Positions 21,828 to 29,995 of a stretch of 35,825 nucleotides of DNA are shown here, in pieces. The first letter of the stretch is position 1; the number at the start of each line of letters is the position of its first letter. Location: assembly GCA_964557125.1 (NCBI GenBank), contig CAZKYX010000013.1:1-35825 (forward strand), written 5' to 3'. The translations under genes were made by a program, and so were the position numbers. A model generated the notes under the pieces. The model was not told the DNA's origin and did not search any database. It saw nothing but the letters and a program-made list of their open reading frames with translations. Origin of the DNA: CAZKYX01 sp964557125 (lineage in GTDB: Bacteria > Patescibacteriota > Microgenomatia > Levybacterales > GWA1-39-11).

Positions 21828-22913
21828 ATGATTAAAGTTGCAATTAACGGATATGGCCGTATTGGAAGAGTTGCTCACAGAATTATTATCGAAAAGTTCT
21901 CAGACCAAATTGAAGTGGTAGCAATAAACGCAGGCTCATCAACCGACATGAAGGGGTGGATGTATCTCCTTCAATACGACACTACTTATAGACCACTTAC
22001 CCATCATTCATTATTCATTCAAACACCAGAAGAAGTTTCTGTTAAAACGTCGCTCGAAACAATAGGAGGACTCGTTATAGATGATAAAGTTATCCCCTTC
22101 TATTCAGAACGAGATCCTTCAAAACTTCCTTGGAGAGAGCTAGATGTTGATGTCGTCATCGAATCAACCGGCGCCTTTACAACGCAAGAGAAAATTCAAC
22201 CACACTTGGATTCGGGAGCTAAATCGGTAATACTCTCAGCACCATTTAAAGACGAGAACAGCGGAGCAACCTATGTACTTGGAGTAAATCTCAATAGTGA
22301 TGACACAGACAAGCTTGAAACGGTTGTAAGCAATGCATCATGCACCACCAACTGTATCGCACCAGTTGCAGCAATTATTGAAGAAACATTTGGCATTGAA
22401 AAAGCCATGATGACAACAATTCATGGGTATACATCCGACCAGAGTCTTCAAGACGGCGGCCACAAAGATTATAGACGGGCACGTGCTGCTGCGCAAAATA
22501 TTATCCCAACCTCTTCAGGCGCCACTTTAGCTGCTGCAAAAGCAATCCCATCACTTCAAGGAATATTCAATGGTCTTGCTATTCGAGTTCCTGTTTCTGT
22601 TGGCTCACTTGCTGACTTTACGTTTTTACTTAAACGAGAGACAACTCCTGAAGAGGTTAACACAGCCCTAAAACAAGCTAGCGAAAATCCACGATGGAAG
22701 GGAATTTTTTCTGTTACAAACGATCCGCTTGTCAGCAGTGACATAATTGGTAACCCGCACTCATCTATAGCCGACTTATCTCTTACACAAGTTGTTGGTG
22801 GAAATATGCTAAAAGTCATTGCTTGGTACGACAACGAATTTGGCTACTCAAATAGATTGATTGAAGAAGCACTTATTCTCGGTAATAAAGCCCAATCTGC
22901 ACCACAAGGTTAA
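21828..22913 (+). CDS. gap: Glyceraldehyde-3-phosphate dehydrogenase (type I)
   Basis: 361 aa, about 25 longer than the common ~335. Oxidises glyceraldehyde-3-phosphate to 1,3-bisphosphoglycerate with NAD(P) and phosphate. The Rossmann motif INGYGRIGR sits right at the N-terminus, the catalytic Cys in SNASCTTNC (~C171), and the catalytic His in TTIHGYTSDQ. The phosphate-binding RRARAAAQNIIPTSSGA and the C-terminal WYDNEFGYSNR are present. Extra residues lie in the N-terminal half (the segment around GGLVIDDKVIPF). The start is set by a promoter ending 6 nt upstream. A kinase-like gene follows after 6 bp, probably co-transcribed. Confidence 0.95.
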   Translation: MIKVAINGYGRIGRVAHRIIIEKFSDQIEVVAINAGSSTDMKGWMYLLQYDTTYRPLTHHSLFIQTPEEVSVKTSLETIGGLVIDDKVIPFYSERDPSKLPWRELDVDVVIESTGAFTTQEKIQPHLDSGAKSVILSAPFKDENSGATYVLGVNLNSDDTDKLETVVSNASCTTNCIAPVAAIIEETFGIEKAMMTTIHGYTSDQSLQDGGHKDYRRARAAAQNIIPTSSGATLAAAKAIPSLQGIFNGLAIRVPVSVGSLADFTFLLKRETTPEEVNTALKQASENPRWKGIFSVTNDPLVSSDIIGNPHSSIADLSLTQVVGGNMLKVIAWYDNEFGYSNRLIEEALILGNKAQSAPQG

Positions 22914-22919
22914 CGCACT

Positions 22920-23501
22920 ATGAATCCCAAAGATTTAAGCACTGTCCGCAATATTACGGTATCCGGTAGAATTGGAAGCGGCGCTACCACTCTTGCTACC
23001 CAACTCGCACAATCACTTGGCTGGGAAGTACTTGATGGTGGCAAACTCTTTCGAAAAATTAACGATGAGCTTGGAATGAGCATAATTGATTCAAATAAGA
23101 GGCCTGACCACTTTGACCTTGAATATGAAGAACGAATAATAAAAATGTTAAAGGAAGAGGAACACCACATTATTCAAAGCCACCTTGCGGGCTTTGATGC
23201 ACAGGGAATTGAGGGGGTTTTTAAAATACTGGTTGTCTGTGAAGACGAGGAGGGAAACGATAAGGTAGATATTCGAATCGATAGACTTATTAACAGAGAT
23301 GGTGTCTCAGTGGAGGAGGCAAAAAACGAAGTAAAGGAACGTGAGCAGCAACATTTAATAAAATTCAGACGTCTTTATGCGAGAGGCGATGAAAATTGGG
23401 TCTATTGGGATAAAAAATATTACGACCTTGTTGTTAGCTCTTTTAGTCACAATAAAATTGAAACACTCAATCAGGTGCTTGAAAATCTCGGTATCAAATA
23501 G
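22920..23501 (+). CDS. Cytidylate-kinase-like P-loop protein
   Basis: 193 aa. The N-terminal strand-loop ITVSGRIGSGATTLA (~12-26) is in the position of a Walker A motif, but Ala stands where the phosphate-binding Lys is expected (GSGATT instead of GSGKTT). The rest follows the NMP-kinase pattern: WEVLDGGKLFRKI (substrate-binding helix), HHIIQSHLAGF, a LID-like RIDRLINRDGVSVEEA, and KERE after it. It resembles the archaeal-type cytidylate kinases seen in reduced genomes. It may phosphorylate CMP or be a diverged paralogue. It sits 6 bp after gap and likely shares its promoter. Confidence 0.75.
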   Translation: MNPKDLSTVRNITVSGRIGSGATTLATQLAQSLGWEVLDGGKLFRKINDELGMSIIDSNKRPDHFDLEYEERIIKMLKEEEHHIIQSHLAGFDAQGIEGVFKILVVCEDEEGNDKVDIRIDRLINRDGVSVEEAKNEVKEREQQHLIKFRRLYARGDENWVYWDKKYYDLVVSSFSHNKIETLNQVLENLGIK

Positions 23502-23508
23502 TTAACAT

Positions 23509-25683
23509 CTATTGCTCCTGAAAGGTGGGTGTTGGAAATACTCTTCTGCACGCAGTGGTCAGGTCAGTTCCCTGTAAGAAATATGCATCATATCCAAAGC
23601 ATTGTTTTTTCACAACGCTTGAAGGAACAACGAAAGCTCCGGTATTAGTATCTTCCAATATTAGGGTGTTCATAATCCTATTCCACATTGGAGCAGCTCC
23701 CGTAATTCCTGAGGCAAGCGATTGACTCAAGGGAGTATTGTCATTATTACCAACCCACGTCGCAACCACCAAATCAGGGGTAAATCCAATTGTCCAATTA
23801 TCTCGCTTATTGTCAGTTGTCCCAGTCTTAACAGAAACTCTTCTATTTGGAATTGACAAAGTTGAATTTGAACCAAACGCTATACTTCGCGCCCTATTGT
23901 CAGCCAAGATGTCTGAAATGATAAAAGCAACTCCCTCGCTTATCACGTTTTTTTCTTCAGGAACCTTCTTCTCAAGAATTATTCCCTGAAAATCCCTTAT
24001 TTCGAGTATCGGATCAAGGGTTATTCTCTTTCCCCCGTTTGCAACGGTCCCATACACACTCGCGAGGTCACTCATGGTAACCTCTGCTCCCCCAAGCGTT
24101 ATAGAAACACCATAATCATTACGCGTTTGCCAAGAGGAAATCCCCATGTCTTGTCCCATTTTAACAATTTCATCGACTCCTAGTTTTTGTGCCAGACGAA
24201 CTGCTGGAATGTTGAATGAATTGGCAAAGGCCATTCGAAGAGGCACTTTTCCATGAAATTTTCCATCGTAATTTACAGGAGTGTATACCTCTCCTCCCTC
24301 ACTCTGAATAGTAAGAGGACTGTCATCAAGGATTGACGCTTCCGTATATCCAGAAGAAAGTGCAAGCGCATAGGTGACAAGTTTGATTGTTGAGCCTGGC
24401 TGGCGAAGCGACGTCGTTAAATTCACGTTTCCATCCTCAGTCAAATCAAAATAGTTTTTGCTTCCAACCATTGCCAATATATCTCCGTTCTTTGGATTTG
24501 TTACCAGAGCTGCTCCATTTCCAATACCCAACCCCTTATTTTTCTCAACTTCGTCCAATACTACTTCTTCTGCCAACTTTTGCTTTTTCAGATCAAGTGA
24601 AGTTACAACTTGAAGGCCACCGCGTTCTACCGTGAACAACCCATATTTACTAACAAGCAAGTCCTTTACATACATAACAAAATGCGGGGCTTTTATGGGT
24701 GTTTTTGGTGGAAGAAAGGTCAATTCTTGAGCATATGCGCCTTCCGCTTCCTTCTGGGTAACATACTTCTCCCTAACCATTGCCTGCAACACCTCCTTCT
24801 GTCTATTTTTTCCTTTTGAACCATCCGTTAGAAATGGAGAATATGCACTAGGGGCTCTTGGCAATCCTGCAAGATAAGAGCTTTCAGCGAGAGACAGTTG
24901 AGACACGTCTTTTCCAAAATAAACTTCACTCGCTGCTTGAACTCCCCACGCAGTTCCCCCATAAGGTACAAAGTTGAAATATAACTCGAGTATTTGATTT
25001 TTTGTGTATTTTTTCTCTGCCCAAAAAGCAAGAACTATTTCCTTTGTCTTTCGGATAATAGTAGGCTCCGGTGTCAGAAGCGCTGATTTTACTAGTTGCT
25101 GAGTAATTGTCGACCCCCCTTGCAGTTGTCCACTTGAGATATTTACAACAACTGCCCGAGCAATTCCTCGAATATCTATGGCTGTATGGTTATAGAAATC
25201 TTTGTCTTCAATTGCTAGCGTTGCCTGAACAAGCTCACGGGGAACATCATTTAACTTAATAAGACTTCTGTTTTGATTGGCATAAATCTCAAAAAGAAGC
25301 ATACCGTTGCGATCAAATATCTTTGTGCTTTTTGCTATCGAATTGACAGAAAGGTCTTCAATTTTTGGAAGATCTGATATAAAAATCAAAAAAGTTGCTG
25401 GCACAAAGAACAGAACAAGACAAATTAGTCCTCCAATTACAATATATTTGAACTTGTAAAAAACCGATGTTTTTGTAACTAACCGCACCACCCTCTTAGG
25501 CCTGCCTCTTTTTGCAATTTTATTTTTGTGGGGAAAAGCAATACGTGAAAAAGAAATATTTCGTAGCCTTCTAGTAATTTTCTGTGCAATTTGCAGTGGA
25601 CTCCTTAAAACAGTAGATACCAGCTCGCCCAACCGAATAAGAAAGTAAAGAACGATATAAAAAGCTAGCTTAAAAATCCCCAT
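23509..25683 (-). CDS. Class A penicillin-binding protein (PBP1-like), copy B
   Basis: 724 aa, paralogue of the protein at 16558-18780. It has a longer, very basic cytoplasmic N-terminus (~30-70, KITRRLRNISFSRI then KRGRPKRVVR) before the anchor helix (~75-95). GT51: AIEDKDFYNHTAID (Glu ~159) and GGSTITQQL. Transpeptidase: STIK (~430), SFN in ANSFNIPAV, KTGTT (~617). All catalytic motifs are intact. It lies alone on the minus strand between the convergent kinase gene and the divergent pfkB-like operon. A TATAAT box at 25748-25753 would give a leader of about 58 nt, longer than most here. Confidence 0.95.
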   Translation of the reverse strand: MGIFKLAFYIVLYFLIRLGELVSTVLRSPLQIAQKITRRLRNISFSRIAFPHKNKIAKRGRPKRVVRLVTKTSVFYKFKYIVIGGLICLVLFFVPATFLIFISDLPKIEDLSVNSIAKSTKIFDRNGMLLFEIYANQNRSLIKLNDVPRELVQATLAIEDKDFYNHTAIDIRGIARAVVVNISSGQLQGGSTITQQLVKSALLTPEPTIIRKTKEIVLAFWAEKKYTKNQILELYFNFVPYGGTAWGVQAASEVYFGKDVSQLSLAESSYLAGLPRAPSAYSPFLTDGSKGKNRQKEVLQAMVREKYVTQKEAEGAYAQELTFLPPKTPIKAPHFVMYVKDLLVSKYGLFTVERGGLQVVTSLDLKKQKLAEEVVLDEVEKNKGLGIGNGAALVTNPKNGDILAMVGSKNYFDLTEDGNVNLTTSLRQPGSTIKLVTYALALSSGYTEASILDDSPLTIQSEGGEVYTPVNYDGKFHGKVPLRMAFANSFNIPAVRLAQKLGVDEIVKMGQDMGISSWQTRNDYGVSITLGGAEVTMSDLASVYGTVANGGKRITLDPILEIRDFQGIILEKKVPEEKNVISEGVAFIISDILADNRARSIAFGSNSTLSIPNRRVSVKTGTTDNKRDNWTIGFTPDLVVATWVGNNDNTPLSQSLASGITGAAPMWNRIMNTLILEDTNTGAFVVPSSVVKKQCFGYDAYFLQGTDLTTACRRVFPTPTFQEQ

Positions 25684-25747
25684 AAAAGCCCACTGATTTT
25701 TAATAAAAATAAAACCTTCGGGCAGAGGAAGTTTTGGTACTAATGGT

Positions 25748-25753
25748 ATTATA
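25748..25753 (-). promoter_or_regulatory. Candidate -10 box for PBP copy B
   Basis: TATAAT on the minus strand, ~65 nt before the ATG at 25683. The -35 is weak. Confidence 0.4.
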
Positions 25754-25837
25754 AACCAGCTTACCCTCAGAGGCTAGTGGGACCTTTTGGGTGACTTTCC
25801 ATTTTTATTAATTCGTACTACAATGGAGAGATTAAAT

Positions 25838-26821
25838 ATGCATACGCTCGTAGTTGGTTCTTGTCTCGTTGATATTTTCATAAAACCTGAAGACGAAAAC
25901 CACGTAGAACTCACTGACAATAAGGCCTCTCTCACGCTTGGCGATAAAGTTCCCATAGACATAACGGCACTTTCTCTTGGAGGAAATGGCGGAAATGTCG
26001 CAGCAGCAGTTAAGAAAGCTGGTATTTCAACTACTTTTTACACCTATCTCGGAAATGACGTTTTATCAAAACACATTGAAGATACGCTCGTAAAGGAGCA
26101 GATTGAGCTTGTTATTGAGCGCGCTGACGTTGTCACTGCTTCCCTTGCACTCATTCTTAACCTATCCAAGGATAGAATAATTTTCTCTCACCACAACAAG
26201 CGTCCGCACGGTTTTGACGCATCCCAAATACACGAGAAGCCTGATGCCATTTACCTTACTTCAATTGGCGACGAGTGGGAAAATGCATACAGAGAAGTTG
26301 TCGCGTATGCAACTGCGCAGGGAATCCCCATTGCCTTCTCTCCCGGCAGTCACCAAATGAAAACAATAAATGAGACGTTTGTGGATACCGTGAAAGCCAG
26401 TTCAATGCTCTTTTGCAATAGGGAAGAAGCAAAGCGAATTGTAAAAGCACTTACTGGAAATGAGATTGATGACATTAAGGAAATAATTTCAACCCTTAAA
26501 GAAACTGGATTAAAATTGCTTTCAATAACGGATGGAGCAAATGGTGCTCATGCAATTGGTGAAGACAACACCCTCTTTCGTATTGGGGTTCTTCCTACAA
26601 ATGGACATGAGAAAACAGGAGCAGGGGATGCCTATGCCGCAGCATTTCTGGCTGCATATTTAAAAGGTCTTCCTGTTAATGAGTGTATGCGAAGAGCAAC
26701 ATTTAACTCGGTTTCTGTTATGGAGAGAACAGGCGCACATTCAGGGCTACTTACTGATGAGGGGTTTGAGCTTGCCTCCAACACTCATACCGAATTCTCA
26801 GCTGAAAGAGTTGAATTATGA
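25838..26821 (+). CDS. PfkB-family carbohydrate kinase
   Basis: 327 aa from the chosen start. The N-terminal PfkB motif is seen as LSLGGNGGNVAAAVKKAG and the C-terminal motif as KTGAGDAYAAAFLAAYLKG, with the GAGD anion hole and catalytic Asp. Ribokinase-like fold; the substrate may be ribose, fructose-6-phosphate or a nucleoside. The operon with rpiB and rpe points to a pentose or related sugar. Two in-frame upstream Mets exist (25787, 25823), but a TACAAT -10 box at 25819-25824 overlaps them, and MHTLVVGSCLVDIF is the normal family N-terminus. Its stop overlaps the rpiB start (ATGA-type). Confidence 0.88.
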   Translation: MHTLVVGSCLVDIFIKPEDENHVELTDNKASLTLGDKVPIDITALSLGGNGGNVAAAVKKAGISTTFYTYLGNDVLSKHIEDTLVKEQIELVIERADVVTASLALILNLSKDRIIFSHHNKRPHGFDASQIHEKPDAIYLTSIGDEWENAYREVVAYATAQGIPIAFSPGSHQMKTINETFVDTVKASSMLFCNREEAKRIVKALTGNEIDDIKEIISTLKETGLKLLSITDGANGAHAIGEDNTLFRIGVLPTNGHEKTGAGDAYAAAFLAAYLKGLPVNECMRRATFNSVSVMERTGAHSGLLTDEGFELASNTHTEFSAERVEL

Positions 26822-27267
26822 AAATATATCTCGCAACAGACCACGCAGGATTTGAGTTAAAAAATCAAATCGCGATGTATCTGAAAACGAAAGGGTACGA
26901 TGTTGAAGATTGTGGAGCTCTCACCATGGATAGTGCAGATGATTATCCGGATTTTATAAAAATCGCTGCAAAAAAGGTTGCCGATAACCTAGGTTCGTTT
27001 GGAATTGTGTTTGGCAAATCAGGAGCAGGAGAGTGTATTGTTGCTAATAAAATTAAGGGAATACGCTCATTCTTAGCAGTAAATGCGAAAAACGTACAGC
27101 TCGCGCGAGAGCATAATGATGCAAATGTTATGTCGGTAGGTTCTGATTTGATAAGTTTTTCTGAATTACCGAGTCTGCTTGAGCTTTTTCTTAAAACGCC
27201 TTTTTCAAACGAAGAACGCCATTCAAGAAGAATTGAAAAGATAAAAACCATAGAAAATAATGAATGA
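26818..27267 (+). CDS. rpiB: Ribose-5-phosphate isomerase B
   Basis: 149 aa. Interconverts ribose-5-P and ribulose-5-P. Substrate-binding DHAG (8-11) and REHND (97-101, with the conserved His) are present. The active-site loop is GKSGAGECIVANK. It matches the mycobacterial-type RpiB, where a Glu (here E72) replaces the catalytic Cys of the E. coli-type loop. The gene overlaps the pfkB-like gene by 4 nt and rpe by 8 nt, so the three are coupled. A LacA/LacB-type role is less likely given rpe next door. Confidence 0.92.
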   Translation: MKIYLATDHAGFELKNQIAMYLKTKGYDVEDCGALTMDSADDYPDFIKIAAKKVADNLGSFGIVFGKSGAGECIVANKIKGIRSFLAVNAKNVQLAREHNDANVMSVGSDLISFSELPSLLELFLKTPFSNEERHSRRIEKIKTIENNE

Positions 27268-27898
27268 AATAATTCCCGGAATATTAGAAAAGGAATGGAG
27301 TGAAATTGAGCGAAAGCTTGAATTGCTCAGACCATTTGCCAAGACAGTTCATATCGATATCATTGATGGTAAGTTTGTTGACAACTTGACCTTTCTTGAC
27401 CCCACCCCATTTAAAAAATACTCTGAGGATTTTCTCCTCGAAGTGCATATGATGGTTGAAGAGCCCATTGAGTATTTAAAAGCGTGGTCTAATGCCGGTT
27501 TTAAGCGATTTTTGGGACATATTGAGATGATGTCAGACCCCACCGAATTTATTGCACAGGGGCAACTCCTTGGAGAAGTTGGACTAGCCTTGGATGGACC
27601 TACTGAAATTGATGTGCTTGAAAAAATAAATTTGGAGAACCTTGATAGTTTGCTTATCTACACATCTGAAAAAGTTGGGTTTTCTGGACCCGAATTAAAT
27701 GACAGTAGGCTTGAAAAAATAAGAAAAATTCGAAGAATGAATAAATTTATACCAATTGAGGTGGATGGTGGAATAAATGCTGAATCAATTTTGAAGGCTA
27801 GGCAAGCTGGAGCAAATAGATTTGTATCAACGAGTTATCTATTTGGCTCACAAAATGTACAAGACACATTCCTAAAACTCTCTGAAAAAATAAGGTAA
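27260..27898 (+). CDS. rpe: Ribulose-phosphate 3-epimerase-like protein
   Basis: 212 aa TIM barrel. Metal-binding and catalytic segments: VHIDIIDGKFVDNLTF (~30-45, two catalytic Asp/His positions) and EVHMMVEEP. LGHIEMM (His) and IEVDGGINAESI near 172-183 (second catalytic Asp) are also present. The mobile loop is atypical: IYTSEKVGFSGPEL instead of the usual NPGFGGQ form, so it is a divergent Rpe or a related epimerase. Overlapping rpiB by 8 nt, it ends the sugar-phosphate operon. Confidence 0.82.
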   Translation: MNEIIPGILEKEWSEIERKLELLRPFAKTVHIDIIDGKFVDNLTFLDPTPFKKYSEDFLLEVHMMVEEPIEYLKAWSNAGFKRFLGHIEMMSDPTEFIAQGQLLGEVGLALDGPTEIDVLEKINLENLDSLLIYTSEKVGFSGPELNDSRLEKIRKIRRMNKFIPIEVDGGINAESILKARQAGANRFVSTSYLFGSQNVQDTFLKLSEKIR

Positions 27899-27903
27899 GA
27901 AGA

Positions 27904-27936
27904 GAGGTGCCGACAGGAATTACCTGCCGACACCTC
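27904..27936. terminator. Strong hairpin between rpe and the surface protein gene
   Basis: Two 14-nt arms, starting GAGGTGCCG and ending GACACCTC, with 12 of 14 pairs and a 5-nt loop. An A-run follows on the plus strand, and only a mixed T/C tract (TCTTCTT) follows on the minus strand. It is probably a 3'-end structure for the convergent rpe and surface protein genes, not a textbook terminator. Confidence 0.5.
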
Positions 27937-27963
27937 AAGAAAAAAACTACGGAAAACTTATAG

Positions 27964-28986
27964 CTACTTCCTCCAGAAGCGCTTTGGTCGCTTTTCAATT
28001 GCAAGACCTGCAAAACCGACAAGCGCAAGCACTGCAAATCCGATTGGTGTCAGCATTGAAGCTGCCAGTAGCGAGCTTGATGAGCTCTTGGGAAGAAACG
28101 TTGTCCAAACAGAGTTGCCACTTCCATTACCGGCAGTGATTTCAGCGACAAACTGTTGATTGTACGGTGTGGCGGTCCACGTCTTGACGTAAATAATGCT
28201 CGTCGGACTATTGTTGTAGCTGACAAGTCCCAATCCGGTTGTACCAGCGTTGTGGTAAATCGTTACGTCAGCAAACGTGATGGGAGAGTTTGAAGCTACT
28301 TCAAAAGTAACAGTCATACCCTGCCCGATGCACGGATCTTGCGGGGAGAGCGTAAGCTTTCCTCCGGAAAATCCACCTTGTGCAGGAAGCGTGAAGAACG
28401 TTGGACCCTTAACCCCACACGAACCTTGGGTCGGTGTGGGTGTTGGGGTATTGGTAGGTGGCGGCGTATTCGTTGGAGTACTAGCGGTCGTACTCGTTGG
28501 GGTTGGTGTTGACGTTGCAGACACGGTTCCCGTGGGAGTATTGGTCGGCGTACCAGTTGGCGTGCTAGTCGGAACAGATGTCTTCGTTGGCGTTGCCGTT
28601 GGACTTGCCGTTGATGGCGTAATGGTTCCCGTTGGCGTTGCGGTTGCAGTACTCGTTGGGGTTGGTGTTGACGTTGCAGACACGGTTCCCGTTGGCGTTG
28701 CGGTTGCAGTACTCGTTGGGGTTGGTGTTGACGTTGCAGACACGGTTCCCGTTGGCGTTGCGGTTGCAGTACTCGTTGGGGTTGCGGTCTGACCCAGACA
28801 GGGCAAATTAACCGCAGTTGGTGTCATCTGAGTCGATGCTTGGCTTGAATCGTCTCGTGCAATACCCGGTACGCGAACCGTAAAACAACCCGTTGCGGCA
28901 TTTGCCGGTGCTGATGTTGCAGTTAATAGTAACCCAGTTGATCCTATGATCATTGCAAGAATGCATAGGAATGTACGAATTCGCAC
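27964..28986 (-). CDS. Secreted/anchored Thr-Pro-rich repeat surface protein
   Basis: 340 aa. Signal peptide (~1-31, ending SAPANA), then a short globular piece. A stalk of Thr/Pro/Ser/Ala repeats follows (about 70-190), partly in exact 60-bp (20-aa) units such as TATATPTGTVSATSTPTPTS. A beta-rich extracellular domain (~190-300) comes next. The C-terminal membrane helix (IGFAVLALVGFAGLAI) is followed by a basic tail (EKRPKRFWRK), the usual layout of a surface anchor but with no LPxTG. The stalk is a likely O-glycosylation target, and a GT39-type transferase is encoded at 5.4 kb. GC content and codon use are higher than in neighbours. It begins with GTG behind a real Shine-Dalgarno (AGAGAGGTGAT). 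Function unknown; adhesin or S-layer-like. Confidence 0.85.
   Translation of the reverse strand: MRIRTFLCILAMIIGSTGLLLTATSAPANAATGCFTVRVPGIARDDSSQASTQMTPTAVNLPCLGQTATPTSTATATPTGTVSATSTPTPTSTATATPTGTVSATSTPTPTSTATATPTGTITPSTASPTATPTKTSVPTSTPTGTPTNTPTGTVSATSTPTPTSTTASTPTNTPPPTNTPTPTPTQGSCGVKGPTFFTLPAQGGFSGGKLTLSPQDPCIGQGMTVTFEVASNSPITFADVTIYHNAGTTGLGLVSYNNSPTSIIYVKTWTATPYNQQFVAEITAGNGSGNSVWTTFLPKSSSSSLLAASMLTPIGFAVLALVGFAGLAIEKRPKRFWRK
28627..28790. repeat. 60-bp tandem repeat in the stalk-coding region
   Basis: About 2.7 near-identical 60-bp units (the lines starting 28681 and 28741 agree over 60 bases up to ~28782), with a related diverged copy at ~28495-28530. The unit is 20 codons, so unit gain or loss keeps the frame. 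Confidence 0.85.
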
Positions 28987-29124
28987 ACATCACCTCTCTT
29001 TGTTTTCCGTATTTTCAAGGAACTATTGGCCCCAAATTCAGCATGCATTACTGATCTGGAACCAACTTACCTATCTGGAATTATTATATATCATCTTATA
29101 GTGTAACGCTAGAGGGAGGGTCTT
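28987..29124 (-). promoter_or_regulatory. Long leader/promoter region of the surface protein gene
   Basis: Minus-strand TATAAT at 29083-29088 would give a ~90-nt leader ending in a Shine-Dalgarno. The octamer ATCTGGAA (plus strand) occurs twice, at 29054-29061 and 29073-29080, 19 bp apart and just downstream of the -10. It is a candidate operator pair. Confidence 0.45.
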
Positions 29125-29991
29125 CTACTTATCTTCGCTTCTCTTGTCTGAAATGAGCTTAGCAATTTTTCCAATAGTATCTTTCGCAAGATTTTCATCC
29201 TCGATATTACTACCCATAACAACAAGGATGAATGGAGAAACCCCATCGTCAATTATTCCAGCATCGTGTATAAGTCCTACTGCATCTCCTGTTTTGTGAT
29301 GTGTTTTATAGGTTTTGGGTAAATATCGAGAAAGTCTATCCTCAAAATCCGTATCTGTCATGTATCCTAGTATTTCCTGTGTGAGAGAAGGGTTGGTAAT
29401 CCTTTTCTTATAGAGGCTGCGAAGGAAAATGCCCATGTCACGAGCTGAAGTTTCATTATTCACCATGCTCGTTGCACCCATTCCAAGAGTTGTCACATAA
29501 AACTGCACATTCTTCTCTTCAAGCCTTAGCTCTAATACATGAGCTGCGGTATTGTCTGACTGTTGGAGTGCCAACTGTGCTAAATATTTTAGAGTATATG
29601 TGCCGCCAGGGGTAGCATATCGCAGTGACCCAGTACCGTAATCTTGAACATCCTCCTTTTGTATGACAATTTTATCCTCTAAATTAATTTCGTTTTTGGA
29701 AGCAACACTATATAAATAACCAATAATTCCAAGCTTGTTAAGAGATGCAGCAGTTAGAATAGTATTTTCCTGAATTCCAAAGTAATCCCCTGTTGTTAGG
29801 TCCTCATAATAGACACTGTACTGCTGCTTACCCTTTTGCGAGGCGAGAAGCTCAACAGTATCCTGCTTTAATGTCTCTGCATCAACAACTTCCTTTGTGT
29901 GGATTGGAGTAATAATAGGCAAAAAAACAAGCTGGCGACCAATGAGAATGAGGGCAAGAGAGTAGAAGATAAAAATAAGTAAATTTCGCAC
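29125..29991 (-). CDS. Class A beta-lactamase-fold serine hydrolase
   Basis: 288 aa. An N-terminal signal anchor (~4-28) places the enzyme outside. Active-site motifs: SxxK as SLNK (83-86), SDN (145-147) and KTG (233-235). The omega-loop Glu needed for beta-lactam hydrolysis is not obvious: the region reads NNETSARDMGIFL, without the E-x-x-L-N pattern. It is probably a D,D-peptidase or PBP-like hydrolase acting on peptidoglycan and not a resistance enzyme. It starts with GTG 4 nt after the comM stop, so it is the second gene of that operon. Confidence 0.82.
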   Translation of the reverse strand: MRNLLIFIFYSLALILIGRQLVFLPIITPIHTKEVVDAETLKQDTVELLASQKGKQQYSVYYEDLTTGDYFGIQENTILTAASLNKLGIIGYLYSVASKNEINLEDKIVIQKEDVQDYGTGSLRYATPGGTYTLKYLAQLALQQSDNTAAHVLELRLEEKNVQFYVTTLGMGATSMVNNETSARDMGIFLRSLYKKRITNPSLTQEILGYMTDTDFEDRLSRYLPKTYKTHHKTGDAVGLIHDAGIIDDGVSPFILVVMGSNIEDENLAKDTIGKIAKLISDKRSEDK

Positions 29992-29995
29992 TGTC

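Noticed and set aside
28277..28792. Plus-strand 171-aa open frame rich in Val/Gly (VGVGVDVADTVPVGV)
   Set aside because: It is the antisense shadow of the Thr/Pro repeat gene; the repeat keeps several frames open. No start signal or family match.
29125..29991. Beta-lactam resistance enzyme
   Set aside because: SxxK, SDN and KTG are present, but the omega-loop Glu pattern is not visible; a D,D-peptidase-type role is more likely.
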